This document shows positions 1-7,222 of a DNA stretch of 13,467 bases, piece after piece. The notes under the pieces were generated by a model. That model had not been told where the DNA came from, searched no databases, and saw only the letters and a list, made by a program, of their open reading frames with translations. The DNA is taken from the NCBI GenBank assembly GCA_051745935.1, contig JBNJEM010000145.1:1-13467 (forward strand), in the 5' to 3' direction. Position 1 is the first letter of the stretch, and the number at the start of each line of letters is the position of its first letter. Source of the stretch: JBNJEM01 sp051745935 (GTDB lineage Bacteria; Planctomycetota; Planctomycetia; Pirellulales; Pirellulaceae). A program made the translations under genes and the position numbers.

Positions 1-440
1 TGTTTTTTCTCGGCGCGCACAATCCCTATGTCATGCAGTACCGCGGCCGCGAAGACGACCTGAGCATTCGCTGGCTCCCCCGCGAGAATTCGGCGGGCAT
101 AGGAGAGCACCGTTATAGCGTGGTTGATCCGAGCTTGGTCAGGGCCGAACTCCTTTTTCATTGCGGTGGTCAACCGGTCCAGCAGTGACTCTTCCCCCAC
201 GGGTTCTTGCCCCGTTTCCTTGGGGTCGTAGCCGAGACACTGTTTGGCGTACCCGCACCACTGCGCGCAGCCAAGGCTGATTCGTGGATTGGTCACCCGC
301 TCACCGCAATTTCGGCAGCGCCGGTGGGTTTCGTCTTTGAAAAACTCCACCAAGGTCCCGCAGGTACCGCAGGCGATATCGAATACATCCGCCGGCGTCC
401 AGAACCTGGTATCCTGCCCCGGACAAATTTTTTTCGGCAC
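1..440 (-). CDS. Zinc-ribbon plus HD-domain protein, 5' part only (runs off the left edge)
   Basis: Reading leftward from a GTG at 438-440, the frame stays open to the window edge and gives 146 codons. The protein begins VPKKICPGQDTRFW. A cysteine-rich N-terminal module follows, with CGTC at residues 24-27, CRNC at 42-45, and C58, C62 and C68 in LGCAQWCGYAKQC. This looks like a zinc ribbon plus a short Cys cluster. From about residue 85 a helical region contains NHAITVLSYARRIL (H107) and VLHDIG (HD at 136-137), the start of an HD phosphohydrolase fold. HD enzymes are metal-dependent phosphohydrolases; the substrate cannot be told from this fragment. A G-rich stretch about 10 nt upstream of the GTG could be the ribosome binding site. 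An in-frame ATG at 456-458 is an alternative start. It lies 73 nt after the toroid gene on the same strand and may be co-transcribed with it. Confidence 0.85.
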   Translation of the reverse strand, partial: MPKKICPGQDTRFWTPADVFDIACGTCGTLVEFFKDETHRRCRNCGERVTNPRISLGCAQWCGYAKQCLGYDPKETGQEPVGEESLLDRLTTAMKKEFGPDQARINHAITVLSYARRILAGEPANAQVVFAAAVLHDIGIVRAEKK

Positions 441-460
441 GATTCCAATTCCCCCCATTT

Positions 461-474
461 CCGCCTGAAATATA
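461..474 (-). repeat. Solo 14-bp terminus of the ~104-bp repeat family
   Basis: Read leftward, this is TATATTTCAGGCGG, identical to the gene-distal end of repeat copies 7241-7344 and 7680-7783. The rest of the element is absent. It sits 20 nt upstream of the GTG start of the zinc-ribbon/HD gene, in the orientation the full copies have relative to their downstream genes. It could be the scar of a deleted copy. A 14-bp match alone could also be partly chance. Confidence 0.5.
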
Positions 475-513
475 CTTAGCCGCGACCAATCGCTCGGACC
501 TTTTCCCTCCGTT

Positions 514-1479
514 TCAGCCTCGCTGCCGCGCGTCTGGGGGCGCCAGTAAGGCTAGGGCGCCGAGACCATAAAATGTATACTCGACATCAGAAACGTCGTC
601 CCAGGGAGCGGCCCGGAAGCCGCCCGTGGGCTGTTCCAAGGAGCGAACGAACCGGAGTGCGGCGGGCGTGTCAATCAGATCCAGTTCCCCCAGGTCCGCT
701 AATGTGGAAACCCCCGTGAACGTGCTGAGTACGTCGGGCATGGGGATGCGGGAGTTGGCGAGGAAACCGCCACTACCGTCCTGCATTTTCGCCAGGAATT
801 CGGCAGTGGTTTTTCGTGTACTGTCGTCGAGGGCATTGAGCATTTGGAGGATTCCAATGGCGGCGGCCGTTGGATTGGTGCCTGCTCGTTTGCTGACCCG
901 GATTTCCCGGAACCCTCCCATGGCATCACCCTGGGACCGGGTAAACTCGATGGCCCGTTCCGGCTCGACACAAGGCTGTCCAATCAGCTGCAGGCATAGC
1001 AGCGAAAGGAAGGTGTGGTACGTGCTGCTCGCCGCCCCCTCCGGTCCCTTGGCATATCCTCCGTCGTCACGCCGCAGCTGTTCAATCCGCTCGGTGAACT
1101 GGCTTGTCCACGTTTGCTCCCGCGCCCCATAGGCGTTGAGCCCGGCGGCGGTTTGCAGCAGAGCCGCTCCAAAGATCAAGGACATCTGATCGATCAGTTT
1201 TTCCGGCCCTTCCAGGCGGGACTGGAGGAAGTTGGCCGCCCGCCGGGCGAGGTCACCCTGGAGCTCGCCGAGAACCGCTAATGTTCGCAGCGCGAAACTG
1301 GTATAGTAAAGATCGCTCTGGCCCAGACGGCCGGGAAATCCGCCGTCGGGTTGCTGCGCCCCCTTCAGAAATTCCGCGTGACGGACGCGTGTCTCGGGCG
1401 CGACGTGCTGCAAGCCCATGGCCAGACGAATGGTTAGCCGCCGCAGATAGTTCGAGCCCGTATTCACAGTAATGCCCAC
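514..1479 (-). CDS. Prenyltransferase/squalene-cyclase-like alpha/alpha-toroid protein
   Basis: This 321-residue protein has five spaced QW/PFTB-like repeats: QPDGGFPG (43-50), DDGGYAKG (138-145), AMGGFREI (186-193), GSGGFLAN (235-242) and PTGGFRAA (284-291). Each is followed by a helix rich in T/S-F-x-L. This is the alpha/alpha barrel of protein prenyltransferase beta subunits, and the length fits that family. The zinc site does not. Where the family has Asp-x-Cys there is D249-V-L, and where it has the His of a D-x-x-H-T motif there is DVEYT (Tyr301). There is no DxDD protonation motif, so it is not a class II cyclase either. Function is unknown, possibly a terpenoid-binding or accessory protein of the nearby cyclase genes. 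The start is a GTG preceded by GGGAAAGA; Met22 is an alternative. A repeat copy ends 13 nt upstream. Confidence 0.85.
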   Translation of the reverse strand: MGITVNTGSNYLRRLTIRLAMGLQHVAPETRVRHAEFLKGAQQPDGGFPGRLGQSDLYYTSFALRTLAVLGELQGDLARRAANFLQSRLEGPEKLIDQMSLIFGAALLQTAAGLNAYGAREQTWTSQFTERIEQLRRDDGGYAKGPEGAASSTYHTFLSLLCLQLIGQPCVEPERAIEFTRSQGDAMGGFREIRVSKRAGTNPTAAAIGILQMLNALDDSTRKTTAEFLAKMQDGSGGFLANSRIPMPDVLSTFTGVSTLADLGELDLIDTPAALRFVRSLEQPTGGFRAAPWDDVSDVEYTFYGLGALALLAPPDARQRG

Positions 1480-1490
1480 TCTTTCCCGCT

Positions 1491-1519
1491 GCTATACCGG
1501 TCGCGGATGACTTTGTCCG
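1491..1519 (-). promoter_or_regulatory. Promoter-like -35/-10 pair at the inner end of a repeat copy
   Basis: Read leftward, CGGACA (1514-1519) and TATAGC (1491-1496) are separated by exactly 17 bp. Each hexamer has 4 of 6 sigma70 consensus bases. The -10 lies about 12 nt before the GTG of the toroid gene, so a transcript from it would be leaderless or nearly so, or translation would begin at Met22. The same spacing recurs in the other repeat copies. This is a sequence-level prediction only. Confidence 0.35.
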
Positions 1520-1598
1520 CCGCGAGCCCGACCAACGGGAGGACGGCTTGCGTCGAACAGCTTTCCACCCGGAGACATCCCACCCCCTGAAGGATATT
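1493..1598 (-). repeat. ~104-bp interspersed repeat, copy 1 (directed at the toroid gene)
   Basis: On the plus strand it starts TATACCGGTCGCGGATGAC, contains CCAACGGGAGGACGGC and ends near CCCTGAAGGATAT. The first ~65 bp match copies 5 and 6 almost base for base. The distal third, after CTTTCCACCCGG, has drifted. The distal end is followed by TTTCAG, giving a small CTGAA...TTCAG dyad. The strand given is the one that runs towards the adjacent gene start. Confidence 0.85.
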
Positions 1599-1977
1599 TC
1601 AGCCGTGTCCGCATCCACCAATTCGCCCCCTTTCGCGGGCTGTTCGCAGCCGGATACAAACCGGCCCTGGCGTTTTCAAACCGCCTTGGATGACGAAGAG
1701 TCGGGACGGTTTTTCGGGGGGCTTTTCGGTGAGGGCGTCGCGGCTTGCCACGCCTCGCATCCCGTCCCGGGGGCAAAGAATGGACTCCGGGGCCCCAGCG
1801 GAGAACGCCCCGGACCGCCTTGGCCCGCCAACGAATGCCCTACCAGAGCGGATCTGCCCCAAAAGACGCCGATTTGCATCCCATCGTCACGGAAAGACAA
1901 GCGAACCCAGGAACCCCCAACGGCACGTGAACCCGCCGGCTGGGTCTCGTCATCGCCTGCTCGCGTGGAGGAGGCGA
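1599..1977. other. Intergenic stretch, no gene recognised
   Basis: Roughly 380 bp lie between repeat copy 1 and the stop of the bS18 gene. Frames are open on both strands because the DNA is GC-rich. Their translations are rich in Arg, Pro and Ser without recognisable motifs, so I do not call a gene. No clear rho-independent terminator (stem plus T tract) was seen after bS18. Confidence 0.5.
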
Positions 1978-2241
1978 CTACTCGCCCGTGTAAGGAAGCA
2001 GAGCCATGAAGCGAGCTCGTTTGATGGCTCGCGTCACCGCGTGTTGACTGGCGGCCGAGCAACCGGTTTTGCGGCGCCCCACGATACGACCATGCCGGTT
2101 GATTAGCTTCTTCAGAAGTTCCACGTCCTTGTAGTCCACGAACATGGGGCGCGGCCGATGGCCGTCGATGAAGATCGGATCCTTCTTCTTGCCGCGAGTA
2201 CGGACTTTCGACCGTTTGCGAGCCTTGGTTGTGCGTTTCAT
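1978..2241 (-). CDS. rpsR: 30S ribosomal protein bS18
   Basis: An 87-residue basic protein. The C-terminal half carries the bS18 signature: VDYKDVELLKKLI, then a Gly-Arg-x-x-TG loop (RRKTG), then AIKRARFMALLPY. It has the usual bS18 length. In the small subunit, bS18 sits on the platform next to bS6 and near the 3' end of 16S rRNA. The N-terminus is a Lys/Arg-rich tail without the CxxC-type residues of zinc-binding bS18 forms; the only Cys is in the TGCSAASQ loop. The gene stands alone here, not in the common rpsF-ssb-rpsR-rplI order. It may be a second, zinc-independent copy, but that cannot be judged from one window. ATG start; the Shine-Dalgarno is weak. Upstream lies a cluster of CTAG-containing dyads. 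Confidence 0.96.
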   Translation of the reverse strand: MKRTTKARKRSKVRTRGKKKDPIFIDGHRPRPMFVDYKDVELLKKLINRHGRIVGRRKTGCSAASQHAVTRAIKRARFMALLPYTGE

Positions 2242-2581
2242 AATCGCTCGTTTGCTGAAAGTAACTGCCTTCTAGGACTAGACTTATTGACTAGTAACAT
2301 CATGTGACCAACTTTAGCGAACCCGTCATTTTATGTAATTCCACGCGAAATGCAAGACTCGCTGCCGTGGAACCGTTCGGCCGTTCGGAAGCTCGCTTGG
2401 CAGATCTACAAAGTTCGGCCAGTCCCCCCGACACTTCCTAGCGCACCGCGTTGTCGTCCCGCTCTCCACCTCCCCCCGTATTTCCGAGTCAGCCGAAGAA
2501 AACAGGGTAACGCGTCCCCCTTCGCGTTCGCCGCCGCGCCACTCACTCCACACCTGGGCTGCAACTCAACTTCGGCGGGGA
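2242..2581. other. Intergenic leader/spacer upstream of rpsR
   Basis: The 340 bp between the stop of the prenyl synthase gene and the rpsR start hold no convincing gene. The part next to rpsR (about 2245-2345) is clearly more AT-rich than its surroundings, as expected for a promoter region. The part nearer the synthase is GC-rich and featureless. A separate rpsR promoter here is likely but I cannot pin down the hexamers. Confidence 0.5.
2271..2294. promoter_or_regulatory. rpsR: CTAG-rich dyad upstream of rpsR
   Basis: TCTAG-GA-CTAGA (2271-2282) is a perfect inverted repeat. A further ACTAGT palindrome follows at 2290-2295, so three CTAG tetranucleotides fall within 23 bp. It lies 30-53 nt upstream of the rpsR ATG. 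It could be an operator or part of the mRNA leader. No known regulator is assigned. Confidence 0.35.
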
Positions 2582-4405
2582 TCAGGAGGTCCGAGGTTTG
2601 TGACTGGGGCGGTCGAGGACGACTTCAATCAGGTAGTGGAACAATCGCCGAAGCTCGGGCGGGTCCAGCTGGTCCGCCAGGGTTGTTGCCCGGTGCTGGT
2701 GTTTGTCGATGAGCCGCCAGGCCTTGTCAAGGACGTGTGCTTTTTCGTAAAGCTGGCGTACCTCGGTGATTCGCTGTTGGGCGGGCTGGTTTGCATCCTT
2801 CATGAGGTGCCGCAGGCGCGCTTGCCGTTGGGAACCGAGGTTTTCGAGGGCGAGCGCCCAGAGCACGGTAGGGCGGCCACCGAGTATATCGCCGCCGCGT
2901 GAACGCTTGTTGTCCCGGTCGCCGTGCCAGTCGTTCAAATCGTTGAGGATTTGGAACGCCACGCCCAAGTTGCGGGCGAACTGCTTGACTGAGTCGCGAT
3001 AGGGTTCCGTCGGGCCCACGAGCCGCATGCCGGCGAGAATCGCGGCTTCGAAGGCGGGCGCCGTCTTTAAGGCGTAGATTTTCAACGCATCGAGGGGCGT
3101 CAGTCGTTTGTCGCGGGCATCCCGCCACAGCAGTTCAGCGCCTTGCCCCTCGGAAAGCTTCGTATGGGCCTCGGCCAACACGCCCAAAATATCCCCCACG
3201 GCCTCCGGTCCCAAGGCCGCGGCTTCCCGACTGACGAGCCGATATCCCATGCCGATCAAATAATCCCCCACGTTGATCGCCGTAGGCGCCCCGTATTGCC
3301 GGTGGATGGTTTGCGTCCCGTAGCGGAAAACGTCGTCATCCTCAATGTCATCGTGGACCAGGGAGGCTTTGTGGAAGGTTTCGATTGAGATGGCGGTCCG
3401 AAAAATCGAATCAGAGACGCGATTGATATGTTCCGCACCGGCCGATTTGGTGGCGTGCCCCCCGGTCAAGGCGTCGTGGACGGCCAAGGTGATGAAGGGA
3501 CGGGAGTATTTACCTCCTTTAGCCAGAAAATCGTAGGCAATGGCCTCGGTGGCGGCGATTGGCTCAATCTCTTCGATTTGGACGCCCTCCGTCGCGTTAA
3601 GCCGCGGACTGTTTCTGGCGCGGGGGACCAACGCTTCCAAGCGGTCGGGCGAGAACATCCCGGAGGCCGCCCGCATCAGGTGCACGTACGTGGCGGTCGA
3701 CTGGCCAGGCTCGGTGTGGTTGAGTAACAGCAGTTCGCGGACCCGATCTTCATCCACCGACGTCGCCTTGCAGGTGCTGGCAAGTAAGGGGACGGCCATG
3801 CATGGAATGCCGGAGAGCAGAACCTTGTCGATGGTCTTCTCGAGTACGTTCAGGCAGGCAACGCCCACAATGGCATCCACCTCCCCGCTCAAAATGATCT
3901 TCATCACAATGGGCGATCCTTCGGCAATGAGGACCTGATATCCTCGTTCCATGGCCCGGCGACGAATCCCATCGATTGGGCAGGCTCCACATTGCTGGCA
4001 CTGCAAGCCAAATTCGTCGTAGGTGGCCCGGCATCGCGTGGGGTGTTTCAGGCAATGTGGCAGCAAGAGGAGACGCCGCGAGGGGGGCACGGCGGCCACC
4101 TGATCCCGCCAGAACGCCGAAGCCAGCCCCACCATCGTCCACCCCGCGTACCCCTCGGGCAACCCCAATTCCTGAAGTATCGCTTGGGCGATGGCCTGCA
4201 TGGTCTTTTTGGAAAGCGGATGGGTTTTGTCCAGTTGGGCGGCGACCTCGTCACAGCGGCAGCGAATCCCGTCGCGCAGCGTCCTCGGTTCCGGGACCAA
4301 CTTCAAGTGAGCGGTCTGGTGCTGAGCGACAGTCGCGTTCGGGGCCGATAAGGGGCCTGGACGATCGACGCCCGTGGTGGAGGTTGCGGAAGCACTACTT
4401 GTCAA
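2582..4405 (-). CDS. DUF116-polyprenyl diphosphate synthase fusion protein
   Basis: From a TTG start the protein has 607 residues. Residues ~58-240 are a DUF116 domain: CRATYDEFGLQCQQCGACPI with C118, C125, C136, C139 and C142, then IVGVACLNVLEK (C184) and GIPCMAVPLLASTCKATSVD (C202, C212). Residues ~278-593 are an all-helical trans-prenyl diphosphate synthase: KGGKYSRP (295-302) for substrate, DDIED (352-356) as the first Asp-rich motif. The second motif reads NDLND (488-492) instead of DDxxD, with Asn in the first position, then DNKRSRGGDILGGRPT. It should condense IPP with an allylic diphosphate; chain length is unknown. DUF116 Cys residues may hold a metal or Fe-S centre (inference). AAAGGA lies 9 nt before the TTG. 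An upstream ATG at 4591 would overlap the cyclase gene by 80 nt and add a tail with no recognisable motif, so I did not use it. Confidence 0.9.
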   Translation of the reverse strand: MTSSASATSTTGVDRPGPLSAPNATVAQHQTAHLKLVPEPRTLRDGIRCRCDEVAAQLDKTHPLSKKTMQAIAQAILQELGLPEGYAGWTMVGLASAFWRDQVAAVPPSRRLLLLPHCLKHPTRCRATYDEFGLQCQQCGACPIDGIRRRAMERGYQVLIAEGSPIVMKIILSGEVDAIVGVACLNVLEKTIDKVLLSGIPCMAVPLLASTCKATSVDEDRVRELLLLNHTEPGQSTATYVHLMRAASGMFSPDRLEALVPRARNSPRLNATEGVQIEEIEPIAATEAIAYDFLAKGGKYSRPFITLAVHDALTGGHATKSAGAEHINRVSDSIFRTAISIETFHKASLVHDDIEDDDVFRYGTQTIHRQYGAPTAINVGDYLIGMGYRLVSREAAALGPEAVGDILGVLAEAHTKLSEGQGAELLWRDARDKRLTPLDALKIYALKTAPAFEAAILAGMRLVGPTEPYRDSVKQFARNLGVAFQILNDLNDWHGDRDNKRSRGGDILGGRPTVLWALALENLGSQRQARLRHLMKDANQPAQQRITEVRQLYEKAHVLDKAWRLIDKHQHRATTLADQLDPPELRRLFHYLIEVVLDRPSHKPRTS

Positions 4406-4511
4406 GGCGGAAGATCCTTTGAGGTTGAGCAACAGTTCAGTATGACGGTAATGCGGTATCTGACGGTCATGTGATATCGAGGGATGGGAATTCAGCTTCG
4501 CGTGCTCACGA

Positions 4512-6386
4512 TTACGGCGTTCCGGGGGCCTGCCCCAGTTTCTCGGACGGAACGCGCGCTGGTGGCAAGAGGCGCGTGGCTGGGTGGGCACAATGCTCGA
4601 CGGCGTGTCCCAAGGCCGCTACGGTAAACACCAAGGGATACAACCGTTCATGGTACCACAGCTTAGCGAAGTAGAAACCAATGGGCGTGCTTTCCCTGTG
4701 CCGATCAGTCAAAACGGCCTCCACGAGCCATTCCAGTCCGCGAGACACCCCGTTTTGGTGCTCCGGGACTGGCGGCGCTCCAAGTAACGCGTCGACAGCC
4801 AGCGCGGTCTCCTCGACGCTACTGGGAACCTGACGCTGGGCCGTGGTCCCCGGCGCCCCGTCGCCGCGCCATCCCCCGTCGATTTGCTGGGCGGCTCGCA
4901 ACCAGCCATACGCCCGCAGCGCGCAGGGCGTGTCGCGTAACCCGATTTCCCGCAAAGCCTTAAGGACACGAGCCGTTCCCACCACCGGGTTTTGTTCCTC
5001 GGGATGATCCTGATGGCCGAACCAGAGTGGGACCCAGCTGCCATCGGGGCGTTGGTGTTGCTGGAGATACCGCCAGCCCCTTTGCACGGCTCGAGCAATC
5101 CGCCTCCCCTGCCGGGCGGGCACGCGATTTCGCCACGCGTGAAGGGCGCGCAACGCGTGAGCGGTCAAGTCCGCGCCACTGCGATCGAAGGGCAATTTTC
5201 CCCAGCCGCGACAAAAGGTGGGCCATCCCCCATCTCGATTCTGCAGATTCAACAGCCACGAGATGCCCAGCGTCGCGGACGCCTGGATCCGGCGTTGGGC
5301 CGCCTCGCCACCCCCAGGCGACTTCACGGCGGCCAATGCCAGAAGCGCGCCCGCCGTGTCGTCGGCGTCCGGCACGGCCCCCGAGAGATCCGTCCAGCCC
5401 CAGCCACCGGGCGGGGCACCGGTAAAGGGGTGTCGCTTGGCGTGCTGACAGGACAGGAGCCAGTCGAGGTTCGCGTGGCATGACACATCCTCTTCGACCG
5501 TGGCCAACGCATTGATGGCCAGCGAGGTATTCCACGTGGCGAGGTTCGTGTCGATGGGCCAACTGCCGTCATGCCGCAGCGTGTCGCGAATGAAGGTCAA
5601 TCCCTTTTGGGTCACGACATGTTCGCTTTTTCCCGCCGCGGCCAAACTCATCACCACGAAACTCGTCAGCGGAACCGCTTCCAAATAGCCCCCGCTGACC
5701 GGCTGCATCCGCTCGAGCACCCTGAGACTTGGGCCGATCGCCCGCCGCCGCAGTAGCCGCATCCAGGGAAGCCGGGATGGACGGTGGAAGAATCGAGCCT
5801 GGCCGATGGCCACGAGGGCGGGAATGGCGTAACTGACCACCGGCATGCGGGTCCAGCGATAAAACCGTTGTGGCACGCACGCCAATTCAAACGGCAGAGG
5901 CGACACGTCAGACCAATCAACCAGTCCGGCCAAGGCGTAGTTGGTGAGGATAGGGACCGCAAAGGTCTTATCTTTGCCGTATCGCTGGCGAAGTCCGGTC
6001 ATGCCGCCCTGGGATTCAATGTAGGCCTTCGCCCTTGATCGCGCGTGGTGCGGAGAATTCCCATGCCCGCTTAGATGCAAGGCAGCCACCACGAGCATCG
6101 TGGTGGCAATGTTGGAATGACTTTTGTCCGTGTCTCCCCAACCGCCATCGGGGTTTTGCCGCGCGAGTAGCCATCGCGCCCCATCCTCGATCCGTAACCT
6201 GTCTCCCTCCGAGGTGCAAGGGGCCGCCGCATGCTTGTCAACCAATGCGAGCGCACTGATCGCGGTCGCGGTGGAGAGGGCGGACGCGCACAGTTCCCCT
6301 TCCCAGTACCGATCATCCGTCCGCTCCGCCAATAAATCCGCTTTGGCCTTCTCGTATGCCGTGTGCAGTCGGGTTGGAGCCGGCAT
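4512..6386 (-). CDS. Squalene-hopene-cyclase-family class II terpene cyclase
   Basis: A 624-residue protein of the usual length for the family. It has PDADDTA at 339-345, the DxDD motif that protonates the terminal alkene. QW-type repeats are present: QNPDGGWGDTD (77-87), QNRDGGWPTFCRGWG (382-396), QRPDGSWVPLWFG (445-457) and QQIDGGWRGDG (500-510). PSSVEETALAVDAL (521-534) is the conserved late region. The C-terminus PIGFYFAKLWYHERLYP (568-584) differs from the GTGFPxxFYLxY end typical of true squalene-hopene cyclases, so it may use another polyprene. Start: ATG with AGGA 9 nt upstream. The frame stays open further upstream into a repeat copy, but that extension is not protein-like. It is the first gene of the leftward terpene unit, with 106 nt to the next gene. 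Likely peripheral membrane enzyme, by family. Confidence 0.92.
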   Translation of the reverse strand: MPAPTRLHTAYEKAKADLLAERTDDRYWEGELCASALSTATAISALALVDKHAAAPCTSEGDRLRIEDGARWLLARQNPDGGWGDTDKSHSNIATTMLVVAALHLSGHGNSPHHARSRAKAYIESQGGMTGLRQRYGKDKTFAVPILTNYALAGLVDWSDVSPLPFELACVPQRFYRWTRMPVVSYAIPALVAIGQARFFHRPSRLPWMRLLRRRAIGPSLRVLERMQPVSGGYLEAVPLTSFVVMSLAAAGKSEHVVTQKGLTFIRDTLRHDGSWPIDTNLATWNTSLAINALATVEEDVSCHANLDWLLSCQHAKRHPFTGAPPGGWGWTDLSGAVPDADDTAGALLALAAVKSPGGGEAAQRRIQASATLGISWLLNLQNRDGGWPTFCRGWGKLPFDRSGADLTAHALRALHAWRNRVPARQGRRIARAVQRGWRYLQQHQRPDGSWVPLWFGHQDHPEEQNPVVGTARVLKALREIGLRDTPCALRAYGWLRAAQQIDGGWRGDGAPGTTAQRQVPSSVEETALAVDALLGAPPVPEHQNGVSRGLEWLVEAVLTDRHRESTPIGFYFAKLWYHERLYPLVFTVAALGHAVEHCAHPATRLLPPARVPSEKLGQAPGTP

Positions 6387-6548
6387 GATAACAAGTCCTG
6401 AAAAAGCGGCGGTAGCGAGCGTGAGACCTCGGGCCACGGGCTGAGCGGGGGATGCACCACGCGGGCCTCCCAGGTCATCGAGAGGACGTGTTCGAGGGCC
6501 TCGGAGGGCCTGCCACGACGTCTTGGAACCCCCGGGGGCCTCGGCAAA

Positions 6549-6575
6549 CTGGCAGATTACAGTGTAATTGGCCAG
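6549..6575. promoter_or_regulatory. 27-bp nested dyad, candidate operator of the cyclase gene
   Basis: Outer arms CTGGC (6549-6553) and GCCAG (6571-6575) enclose an inner perfect palindrome, ATTACA-G-TGTAAT (6556-6568). The AT-rich core stands out in GC-rich DNA. It lies 163-189 nt upstream of the cyclase start and outside the repeat copy. The TACA/TGTA core resembles sites of several winged-helix or TetR-like repressors, but no regulator is identified here. Confidence 0.45.
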
Positions 6576-6616
6576 CAAGCCCCTTGTCCAATCCGCGCTC
6601 GCGGTTTTCCCGAGCT

Positions 6617-6715
6617 TATACCCCGTCGCGGATGACTTTGTCCGCCACGAGTCCGACCCCCGGGAGGACGGTCGAGCGCCTGCGGCAGCCATTTCGCGGA
6701 TCGTGACCCAGGCCG
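6617..6715 (-). repeat. ~104-bp interspersed repeat, copy 2 (diverged, directed at the cyclase gene)
   Basis: It starts TATACCCCGTCGCGGATGAC and matches the other copies to GGGAGGACGG (about 6671). It then continues as a poorly conserved distal half, with CAGCCATTT still alignable to CAGCTTTCC. One extra base near the TATA end makes the -35/-10-like spacing 18 instead of 17. Read leftward, the hexamers are CGGACA (6639-6644) and TATAAG (6615-6620), about 230 nt before the cyclase ATG. Confidence 0.75.
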
Positions 6716-7222
6716 CGACGCCACCCCGCGTCGCTTTGAATGCCTTCTCGGGCTGAGCGTACGTTCTTGCCGAGGCCACGTTATTCACCCGGTGGCCGTG
6801 ATGAAGTCGCCAAATGGTTTGCAATGGGGTAAAGTGCTGGTCCATTTCAGCCGATTTTCCGAAAGAGCTACTGGCCCGATCCGCAATGAACGCGTTGCCT
6901 CGCCGTCATCGGCGGCCTTGTTAGCCGTTACGACGATGTCTGGCTGTTGACCGACCAAGGGGACGTCCCCGCCGGCCTCGCAGGGCCGTCGTACTTGAGG
7001 AAATCCGATCTGATTTGCTCGACGGATGCGTAGCCGATTGAGGCGGGGTTTGCTTTGTAGCCCGACCTCCGCGGATCCGGAGAGACGTGGTAAGGTTCTC
7101 GGATAAACGGCGTCCACGTAGCGAGCCTGGCCGAAGTCATCAACCGGCGAAACCATTCCCCAAAGAGCCCTCGGGAAATCATTAACGTTTTCCAACACCC
7201 CACGCGACTTGGAACGGCGAAA
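6716..7222. other. Intergenic stretch, no convincing gene (possible decayed gene)
   Basis: About 500 bp lie between repeat copies 2 and 3. Leftward frames of 91 (6928-7203) and 149 codons (6785-7234) are open. They overlap in different frames and contain no motif I recognise. Segments such as NPASIGYASVEQIRSDFLKY look more protein-like than chance, so a frameshifted remnant is possible. I do not call a gene. Confidence 0.35.

Noticed and set aside
207..479. Rightward 90-codon open frame
   Set aside because: It lies opposite the zinc-ribbon/HD gene, whose translation has clear CxxC and HD motifs; the rightward frame has none.
514..1479. Protein farnesyl/geranylgeranyltransferase beta subunit
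   Set aside because: The fold repeats fit, but the zinc-binding Asp-x-Cys and His residues are missing and there is no alpha subunit nearby.
4406..4591. Longer N-terminus of the prenyl synthase from ATG 4591
   Set aside because: It would overlap the cyclase gene by 80 nt and adds a tail with no recognisable motif; the TTG at 4405 has AAAGGA at good spacing. The true start is still uncertain.
6387..6845. 153-residue N-terminal extension of the cyclase
   Set aside because: It encodes the diverged repeat copy 2 and unstructured sequence; family proteins start near YWEGEL, and ATG 6386 has an AGGA site.
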